This document shows positions 55,467 to 64,000 of a DNA stretch of 64,000 nucleotides, piece by piece; position 1 is the first letter of the stretch, and every line of letters begins with the position of its first letter. This DNA is from Dacryopinax spathularia (taxonomy: Eukaryota > Basidiomycota > Dacrymycetes > Dacrymycetales > Dacrymycetaceae). A program made the translations under genes and the position numbers. The stretch spans positions 992,001 through 1,056,000 of the forward strand of contig JBBPFI010000001.1 of NCBI GenBank assembly GCA_037974965.1. The letters run 5' to 3'. Below the pieces are notes generated by a model, which was not told the origin of the DNA, searched no databases, and saw only the letters and a program-made list of their open reading frames with translations.

Positions 55467-56034
55467 GAGTACGAGACGGGGAGGCCGGAGAGACTGTCGA
55501 GCTGATGGCTGGGTATATGCGCTCTAGATTGAGGAACGAAGGTTAACAGTAGCAGGACAGCCAAGGTAGAGTATGATGAGAGTTGGTGTAAAAGATAGAT
55601 GTATGCGCCTGCAATCTGCCGAAAGTGTGGGGACGCGTTCAAATGGCCAGCCGCGTTTCCAGCCCTGGCGAAAGACCTCCCAACTGCGTCACCGCCAAAA
55701 ACGGTCTGGCTCATCGTCCCGCCACTCTGGGAAGTCACCTGCTCAGATCGCATCCCTAAACCAGGGATCGCCGATCGATCACTCGCTCGATCATTCTTCA
55801 CCGACCGGTCGATCATCCCGATCAGCCAAGCGCGGCAACCGGGGTCACGACCACCCGCGACGGACCGGAGTTGTTGCTCTCCGTCCGTCAATCCTCGTTT
55901 CCACTCTATCCTCTCGGGCCCGAAAGCAGGAACGTACTAGCGAGGTATATATACGCTGGAGTGGGATCTGGGGCCCCTCGTTTCTGCACCGATTTGGCTG
56001 TGAGGCATCGTACTCTGGGGATTGTGGATTGGAC
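55467..56034. promoter_or_regulatory. Divergent promoter, PTC5-like / GCDH
   Basis: A 568-bp spacer. TATATATA at 55946-55953 lies about 82 bases upstream of the GCDH ATG. A cluster of GATCGATCG-like repeats at 55766-55822 could bind regulators. No gene is seen. Confidence 0.45.
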
Positions 56035-57457
56035 ATGGCTTTCGTCGCAAGGGCTCTGCGGGGAAGTGCGAGGAGGACGGCATGGACGGGTGTAAGAACA
56101 GCGAGGAGAGGGATGGCTGCTCAGTCCAGTACGTATCTCTCCCAGCTCCCCGTTAATCAATGCTTATGAGGCGCAGAGACCGTCCAGTACAACTGGGAAG
56201 ATCCGCTCAACCTCGACTCCCTGCTAACCGACGAAGAGCAAGCGATCCGGGACATGGCAGGTCACTACTGTCAGGAGAAACTCCAACCCCGAGTCCTCCA
56301 TGCCTACCGTACCGAAGAGTTCGAGCCCGCCATCCTCAAAGAAATGGGCGAGCTCGGTCTCCTAGGCCCCACAATCCAAGGCTACGGCTGCGCGGGCGTC
56401 TCTTCCGTCGCCTACGGCCTGATCGCGCGCGAAGTCGAGCGTGTCGATTCTGGCTATCGGAGTACGATGTCCGTCCAGAGCAGTTTGACCATGCATCCGA
56501 TCTACGAATTCGGCACCGAAGAGCAGAAGGAGAAGTACTTGCCTGGTCTTGCTGCTGGGGAGCTTATTGGCTGCTTTGGGTTGACGGAGCCGAATCATGG
56601 CTCTGACCCGGCGAGCATGGACACTACTGCGAGCGAGGCGCCTGACGGAGGGTATATAATCCATGGTGCTAAGACGTGGATCTCGAATGCGCCGTATGCG
56701 GATGTCTTTATTGTCTGGGCGAAATGTAAGTGGGACGGCAAGATCCGGGGATTCGTCTTGGAGAAGGTGAGTAATATGTCCTGCAGTGTTTCGTCCCATG
56801 CTCAATCGGCATGTAGGGGATGGAAGGACTTTCTGCACCGGCGATCAAGAACAAGCTCATGCTTCGGGCTTCGATCACCGGCTCGATCTTTATGGAGAAC
56901 GTGCAAGTTCCCAAGACTGCCCTTCTCCCCAAGGTTGAAGGTCTCAAGGGACCCTTCAGCTGCCTCAACAGTGCCCGATACGGTATCTCCTGGGGCGTCA
57001 TGGGCGCCCTAGAAGACTGTCTCGCCCGTGCCCGAGCCTACGCACTCGAGCGACATCAATTCAACAAGCCTCTCGCTGCTTTCCAGCTGGTGCAGAAGAA
57101 GCTCGCTGACGCGCATACGGAGGCTACGCTTGGTCTGCTGGGGAGTCTGCAGGTGGGGAGGCTGAAGGACGCGGGCACTTGGTGTCCCGAGATGGTCAGC
57201 TTGGTCAAGCGGAATAACTGTGGGAAGGCGTTGGAGCACAGCAGGAGGTTGATGGAGATCTTTGGCGGGAACTCTGTTAGCGATGAGTGCGTCCTTTTCT
57301 TTGCAGTTGATGGGTGGATGATTCTGAGTGATGATGCAGGTACCATGTTGGCCGACACGTCGCCAATTTGCACGTTGCGAACACGTATGAAGGCACACAC
57401 GACATACATGCGCTCATCCTCGGCAAGGCGATCACTGGTGTCCAGGCCTTCGCATAG
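56035..57457 (+). CDS. Glutaryl-CoA dehydrogenase
   Basis: A mitochondrial FAD acyl-CoA dehydrogenase that oxidatively decarboxylates glutaryl-CoA to crotonyl-CoA in lysine and tryptophan breakdown. There are four exons (56035-56128, 56177-56766, 56817-57286, 57340-57457), 423 aa. The Arg/Ala-rich N-terminus ([20 protein letters not shown]) is an import presequence. Family blocks: [40 protein letters not shown], the FAD-binding [50 protein letters not shown], and [18 protein letters not shown], which holds the catalytic Glu. Other acyl-CoA dehydrogenases lack this exact combination. Confidence 0.95.
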
Positions 57458-57800
57458 GTCCTGGAACCATAGGAAGGGCGTTGTATATGTAGTTGGATAT
57501 TTGCATTAATGGGATTAAGTATGCTATAAGCTTATACAGACTTGCGTAAGATCTCTGTAGCGGAAGGCTGGGTGGTTGTTCCTTGAAATCGGAATCCGTT
57601 CCTGAGAAGCGGCTTTTAGGGGATCGGGATTTGATGAAAGGGGATGACGTTGTGCCGAGCCCGCGGCTATCTGTCCCCTACTCCTCGATCGACCGGCACG
57701 ACACCTAATCCCCTCACATTTGTACACTAATACTCACTCTTCCTTCTGTTACTCGGTTCTCATCACCTTCTGCAAGTAATAACTGCTTCAAAGACTGCTG
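57458..57800. other. Intergenic, GCDH to F-box gene
   Basis: A 343-bp spacer between two plus-strand genes with pyrimidine-rich leader sequence near 57730-57780. Nothing else is seen. Confidence 0.4.
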
Positions 57801-59577
57801 ATGACCTCCAATGGACATTTGCTATCTCCATTCGACCTCCTCCCCGTCGAGCTGTTCGCCTCCATCCTCTCCGAGCTCGACCTCGCCAGCCTCATTCGCG
57901 CCTCAACAGTCTCCTCCCTCTTCCGATCCGTGATCGCCTCACCCCTGCTAAACCCCTGGCGTCAACCAATCCGGCGCATCCTCCTCTCTTCTTATTCTTC
58001 GGAGGAACCATACCCTCCCGAACTCGCCACGCTTGGGGCGAGGTTCATTGTTCCGAGGCAGAACTGGATCGAGATCCTTGCTCTTGCGAGACTGGAATGG
58101 ATCTTGCTGTCTGCGACTATACCCGCTCTGAGTGAGGCGATGTGGGAGGAGGCGTTTAATAGGCGGTGGTTGCCGGGGATGAGGAAGCTGAAGCGGGATG
58201 GGACGTGGCAGCAGGCTTATAGGAGGTGCGCCGAGCAATGACTCGGTTCTGGCTTTGGCCTGACCTTCTGATAGAACGGCCATGCGGCTATGGCATCGAC
58301 TTAATACGAGCTGTACAGCCGATGAGTCCTGGTGTCGCTACGTCCTGCTCAATCGGAATGGTGAGCCAACGCCTGCTGTGTATGGGTTGTTGCAGCAAAC
58401 GCTGAGGTGCATATGTGCAGGAAGTGCCAACATCTGCGAAGCCTACGCAAGAACCTTCAACCCCCTCGCAGTCTTCGACGAGTTTAAAATGCAAGCCAAC
58501 CTCATGCACCTCGACACGCAAGTCCGGCTCGTCGTCCAGTTCCTCGACATTCGCATAATCGCTTTGGGGGTGCTACATCATTCCAGCTCGTTGTTCGTGA
58601 ATAACAACGCGAGGCAGCTGCTGCATCCTCCGGGGGTGCAGTCCTGGATGGAGGATACGGACACTGTGTCGGATACGACTGAGCCGTCTGATACGCTGTT
58701 GCCTATCTCTTCGCCGTTGTCAGCTCCGCCGAACGCGTTTGCACCTCATAGTCTGCCGAACCCGTATACCCCGATATTGTTGGCCAATGTTGGCGTACCC
58801 CTGGCTCGAGCAAGGTCAAACGATTCTGCCGAATCGCGAGGAAGTGGCATGCGGGCCAGACTATCGCGGACGATGTCAAATGACTCTACCACCCGGCCAG
58901 CAGGGAACGGCATCTTACATCGATTGAGCATTTCGCTCGGTGACCGGATCTTTGGCGCGGCAGTGAATGAAGCTGGACCTAACTCGCCGGCTACGCCTGG
59001 GCAGCCGCTGGACAGGTCTGCCTCACACCAGCCACAGCATACGCCAACACCAGCCATAGCCCCGCACACGAACGGGCACACGATACCAGCCTCACCTTCA
59101 TCCGCCGCTCCCCTGCCGCCCAACAGCTCGTCGACACAAGCTCGGATAATCGACGACATGCGTATCTCGCCTTCCCTTTACCGACCCACAGGCGAATTAC
59201 TCTACCCACCGCTCAAATACCCAACTCCTGTCCCAGCGCACCGGAATTACCCAAACTACACCCCCGGCGGAGGCGACAACCGGTGGAGGAGCAAAGGCAC
59301 ACTTTCCGAGCTTGACGAAGGCGGCAAGCTCTGGGCAGGGCCGATGATGTGCGTTCCCAACACTTCAAGATCATATCTCCGCATATATGCTAATATCTAA
59401 CAAAGGATCATCGCCCAATTGGTAAACCCGGACAACAACCGTGTTGGCGAGGACCTGGATCTGATCGGGCAGAGCAAATGGGCTGCATTTACGATCCAGG
59501 ATTTGTTCGCTATTGCGCCGTGGATGGAGGAGAGGGTTACGAAGGTTGTTGAGGGGATGGGGTTGGGTGTTTTCTGA
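57801..59577 (+). CDS. F-box domain protein
   Basis: Likely substrate adaptor of an SCF ubiquitin ligase. Four exons, 536 aa: 57801-58225, 58275-58360, 58421-59348, 59406-59577. The second intron (58361-58420) is stop-free and frame-preserving. The N-terminal F-box reads SPFDLLPVELFASILSELDL then LIRASTVSSLFRSVI. A conserved-looking segment NPWRQPIRRILLSS and a Trp-rich middle (MRLWHRLNTSCTADESW) follow. A long disordered Ser/Pro-rich part comes next, and a C-terminal block (ELDEGGKLWAGPMMII, then LVNPDNNRVGEDLDLIGQSK) looks conserved. No WD40 or leucine-rich repeat is seen, so the substrate-binding part is unknown. Confidence 0.85.
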
Positions 59578-60821
59578 GCAAATTACGGGATGACTCTGCA
59601 AAGCTGCATGTTGTACCATTTTTATTGATATTAGCTGCATATTTACCGTTATCATCATATTTGTGACATTCTGGTAAAGGTGGTCCGTGCGCGGCAAAGG
59701 CGAACGCACGTTACATGACGGACGGCGAGTACTTCTGACTTCGCGGTTCCCGCCTCCTCCGTAAGGAGTCAGTCAAAGCGGTATGGCCTGCAAGTGCGGA
59801 AAAGGTCATCAGTTGCGGTCCGCCCGTTAGTCCAAATTAGACTCACTGTGCGCGACCCCTATCATAGCCCACTCTAGAGCACCCATCCCGTCTCCGACCT
59901 CTGCGGAACTCTTTCAGACTTCCGCAAGGAAGGAGTCCACACGTTCATAGTGGTTCATCGACCGTTGTAACTCCATTTCCTATTGCAGCGGTGAAAGGGC
60001 TGTCGAATCCCGTAGGTCCTGTTCAGAGCTTCAGCAAACGAAAGAGTTCTTGAACGCGCAAGCTCACTTTTCACCGATCACCCTGCTCATCAACGTCCAT
60101 CACGTTTTCTACAACCGATCTCCCGCCCCTGCCAGTTTGTGGATGTCGTGCGGCTTCCGTGCTCCACGTCAGGCTTCCAGAAGGCTGAGACACCCAAGTC
60201 TCCATGAGGACATATCAGACCGCTGGGAATTTTCCTCCGTCTCAATGTCGCGCGCAAATGTAACGGCAACGGCTGTACCGCATTTAGGAGACTTGCCGCC
60301 TCGTGTCAGATATCACAGCATGGCAATGCCGCGTTGCCTGAAGTATTGACGCATTGGGAACAGGGGTAGAGATTAGGATATTGACCACCAGAATTGTGGT
60401 GGTTCGCGGCCTGCGTTTGGGAGGGTAACGCAGCAAGTTACGGATCCGTGGTCGCCCGCGGATGTCGTTCTTGTACCCTCGCCGCGTCCGCCGCGTCGTG
60501 TGGCGCAGCGGGCTCCGAATTTACTTCACCCGAGACTCCGCAAAGGAAAGGGGGAAGGGGAGTCGCGATTGGCCTTAAAGGACCGGTATGGACAAAGCGA
60601 TGGACTGATAATGACAATAGGTTGACGTCGTAAATAGTTAGTTAGGGGTAGATCGGTAGCTAATGATCACAAAGAGGCGGAATTAGAGGACTCCGTGCAG
60701 CGTGAATTCGTCGAGCTTCTGTTGAATCGGACAAAGCCGCTGATCGGGACTAAATCTGGCGGTCGTCTTAGCTTCCACGGCTCGCATTCTCTCGCCTCAT
60801 CCCATTCTAAGTACGACAGCC
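59578..60821. other. Intergenic, F-box gene to KDM5
   Basis: A spacer of 1.24 kb. Scattered short frames (for example 60050-60349) have no conserved look and no intron structure. A purine-rich stretch lies at 60540-60560. It should hold the KDM5 promoter and a long leader. I see no repeat or RNA gene. Confidence 0.45.
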
Positions 60822-63800
60822 ATGAGCGTCGTACCAACTCCCCCACCCGCCGATGGGCCCCCATCAACACCGGAACCCTCATCCACTCTACTTTCCGTAT
60901 CTGCTCGACCTATGAAGCCAGCGGTCGTCTCCAGCTTGGAGATTAACGTGGAACATTACGGAGCATTCCCTCGTAAACAGCACCCGCCGGACCCACCTTC
61001 TGCAACTCAAGTATCCCAAGATCCCGCTCCTCTCCCAACTCGCGGTCGCCCTTCTCGCAAGGCAAAGCTGGATGCACTTATGGCCATGCAAGCCAGATCG
61101 GAGTCGCCAGAGGAGATCGTCCAGCAAGCGCCGGCGAGGGGGATGGTCTCCGTAAATGGCCCCAGCGTGGCATTTTCAAAGCGTCCCAAGTCGATCCAGG
61201 CTCCAAAGCTCAACATGAACACCATCAAACAAGCCGACACCCCAAAGCCCAAGTCTAATGGATCGGGTGGGATTTTTGGTCTCGAGGAGTGTCCTACTTT
61301 TCGACCATCGGAGGCGGAGTTTAGGGATCCCATGCGATACATAAGTTCGATCGCCGCCATCGGAAAGGAGTACGGCATCTGCAAGATCATCCCACCAGAG
61401 AACTGGCATATGCCATTCGTTATCGATACCGAGGTATGCATTATTGACTAGCATATATCGACAAGTTCGGACTAATTATGTTAACTAGAACTTTCGTTTC
61501 ATGACTCGTCTGCAGCGCTTGAACTCAGTCGAAGCGACTGCGCGAGATCGAATCAATTTCATGATCAAATTGAATCAATTCCACAAGCAGCAAGGAGACG
61601 CTCGGGTAACCGTACCGACAATATCGCATCGACCTTTGGATCTTTTCGAGTTCCGCAAGGAGGTTCATTCCAGAGGAGGCTTTGACGCTGTAAGTTCATG
61701 CGAATCCATCGATCGGGGGACGAACAGTAGCTTATTGGGTGGATAGGTGATCAGGGATCGTGCCTGGGCCGATATAGCGAGAAAAATGGGATATGGCCAG
61801 GGAGGAGTCTTATCGACCCAGCTTAAGCAGGCGTATCAACGCATCATCCTTCCCTACGACAAGTTCGAAGAGCATGTTCGCAACTCCCCCACGCAATCTC
61901 CCTTAACACCCAGAAAGAAGCGAGGTTCGCAATTCGAAACTCCGACAAGCTCTACGGGCCGCATGGGCCACGTCCCTCGGATGTCTTCCTCCAAAGCGAG
62001 CAGCCATCCAAAGCGATCGACTTCCGGGAGCTTCACGCCTCCTGTTCCGCAGGCCGGATTTTCAAGCCCGCTTTCTGAACCGCCAGAGGACTATGAGTCA
62101 GAAGAAGCAGATCGATCGGGTGATGATAGCAAGATCAAGAAGACCGCAGGCGATGACGACGATGTCGAGATGAATGGTAACTGGCAGCTCTTGAATAGTG
62201 TTTCGAGATTCTAACTCGATTTAGACCTTATGCCGCCCTTCGCTGACCGTGTAGGCGGAGAGAAAGAAGAAACGCCGGATCCTCCACCAGTGCCACTTAA
62301 GCCGGGCGATGTAGGTTCGAGAATTCAGGCCGATGGCTCTGTCTGACGTTGGTGAACTAGGCTTGCGAAATCTGCAGAGTGGATGATGATAACACGAAGA
62401 TGTTGTTATGTGACGGCTGTGATGCTGGTGCGTGGAGGACACTCCCCGTCTTGTGCCAGTCTTACCATTCGCCAGCATTCCACATGTATTGCCTGGATCC
62501 GCCTCTCACCTATATACCAAAGTCTCAATGGTTCTGCCATTCCTGCTTGTTTGGTACCGGCGGTGACTACGGTTTCGACGAGGGGCAGGAACATAGTCTG
62601 GAGAGCTTCCATATGCGGGATGTCGAGTTCAGCAAGAAGTGGTTCGATGCTCATCCGCCCGCTGCGCGGGACCAGGAGAATAGAGAGGAAGGAAGCCGTC
62701 TGATCGGCCATGGGCCCGAACAGGTATCCGAGTCCGCCGTGGAGCGAGAGTTTTGGAGGCTTGTCGAGTCTCGAACGGAAACTGTGGAGGTTGAGTATGG
62801 TGCCGATGTGCACTCGACCGTGCATGGCAGGTACGTGCCATTCGCTCAAAAGTCGGCCGGCCCTTTAACCCGTATCAGCGCGTCGCCCACGGTGGAAACT
62901 CATCCGCTAAATCCCTACTCTCGAGATGGATGGAACCTGAACAACCTTCCAATTCTTCCTGACTCATTACTGAGATACATTAAATCCGATATCTCGGGCA
63001 TGACTGTTCCTTGGATATACGTCGGAATGCTCTTCTCTACGTTCTGCTGGCACAACGAGGTATATTCTCACCCTAAAAATTGGACCTTTTGGCTGACGCG
63101 AGCTCGTGCCAGGACCATTACACGTATAGCGTCAATTTCAGTAAGTCCATACTGATGTGGACGTGTGCCGAAGGAGCCTGACCACTCTTCCAGTGCACTG
63201 GGGCGAAACGAAAACTTGGTACGGTATTCCGAGTGATCACGCGGACAAGTTCGAGGCGGCGATCCGGAATGCCGCTCCAGACCTGTTTGACACCCAGCCG
63301 GATCTCCTTTTCCACCTGGTGACTATGATCAGCCCTGAACGCCTGAAGAAAGCGGGCGTGCGTGTGTCCCAGTGCCACCAACGGGCCGGGGAGTTCGTCA
63401 TTACCTTTCCTCAAGCGTACCATTCAGGCTTCAATCACGGGGTACGTCCATTCTTGGAGGAACCTCGGTGACGCTAACTCTGCTGGACTAGTTCAATCTT
63501 AATGAAGCTGTTAATTTTGCGCTCCCGGACTGGCTTCCGCTCGATTTGGCTGCAGTGCGCAGATACCAAAACTATGCCAAGCCTCCAGTTTTCTCTCACG
63601 ACGAGCTGCTCATGACCATTACGCAACATTTCTTGAACGTTAAGTCGGCCATATGGTGCGGTTTGTTCGAACGTACTGGATCATAGGCTAATCGCGAGCT
63701 GGCGTGCAGGTTGGAAATTCCCATCAAGGAGATGTACATTCGGGAAATGGGGTTACGACGGAAGCTGAGATCTGAACACCCCGACATCGATCAAGTGGTG

Positions 63801-64000
63801 GATTCTAAGGACCGTCCGGAAGAAGAATATCAGTGTCATCACTGTCATGCGTTCTGCTTCTTGGCGCAGGTAACTTGCTCGTGCACGTCCAAGGTCGCTT
63901 GTCTCGATCATTCCGATCAAGTCTGCGACTGCGATCCCGGGAAGAAGAGCCTGCGCATGAGATTCTCGGATGAAGAGCTTGCGACCATTATGAACAAGAT
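60822..64000 (+). CDS. KDM5-type histone H3K4 demethylase (5' part)
   Basis: A JARID1/KDM5 Fe(II)/2-oxoglutarate demethylase; eleven exons are visible and the gene runs past the window end. Domains in order: JmjN (CPTFRPSEAEFRDPMRYISS), ARID (RINFMIKLNQFHKQQGD, then WADIARKMGYG), PHD finger (CEICRVDDDNTKMLLCDGCD, spliced to FHMYCLDPPLTYIPKSQWFC), JmjC and a C5HC2 zinc finger (CHHCHAFCFLAQVTCSC). Iron ligands are the His and Glu of CWHNE and the His of AYHSGFNHG; the 2OG-binding HWGETKTWYG is intact. Several introns fall inside these motifs (for example 63060-63112 splits WHNE from DHYTYSVNF) and were placed by phase. All catalytic residues seen are present, so it should be active. Confidence 0.95.

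Overview
The window is gene-dense nuclear DNA from a filamentous basidiomycete, most likely an Agaricomycotina species. Nearly every gene is split by introns of 45-60 nt with GT(A/G)(C/A)GT donors. Neighbours lie in divergent, convergent or tandem order with short spacers. The repertoire is fungal: ferric reductase, PAPS reductase, Dsc2, Atg29, Sld3, S. pombe-type Cdc14, Elp6 and Sec10. It also includes eIF3d, which budding yeast lacks. I cannot place the genus. All protein identities come from reading motifs and spliced frames by eye; no database search was run.

Left third (1-23.5 kb): 3' part of an unknown coiled-coil gene, a FRE-type ferric reductase, an LPA acyltransferase (SLC1 type), a PAPS reductase (MET16), and two tandem paralogues of a small basidiomycete family (DUF6593-like) around a doubtful ORF. 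Then follow septation-network CDC14, an FAH-fold hydrolase, DDI1, a head-to-head ATG29/SLD3 pair and succinate-semialdehyde dehydrogenase.

Middle third (23.8-44.4 kb): YIH1/IMPACT and eIF3d share a promoter, then DSC2, RIX1, a small unknown gene, ELP6, exocyst SEC10, RRN3, proteasome alpha-7 (PRE10), ADE1 and two tandem MAPEG (MGST3-like) genes.

Right third (45.3-64 kb): two neighbouring J-domain genes. The second is an unusual fusion of three EH domains, a long charged coiled coil and a C-terminal J domain. Then come a CBM20 glucoamylase, a 1.95-kb MULE-like DNA transposon in its upstream region, a mitochondrial PP2C (PTC5-like), glutaryl-CoA dehydrogenase, an F-box protein and the 5' part of a KDM5-type H3K4 demethylase cut by the window end.

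Most genes are housekeeping and do not form one pathway. The best candidate for something undescribed is the EH-coiled-coil-J fusion at 47190-49175. It would tie an Eps15/Ede1-like endocytic scaffold directly to Hsp70 recruitment, as auxilin does for clathrin, and it sits beside a second J-domain gene. Other points of note are the recent MULE-like element with CpG-biased decay, two GC-AG introns, and a RIX1 gene whose frame has no AUG start. No rRNA, tRNA, CRISPR or retroelement was recognised.
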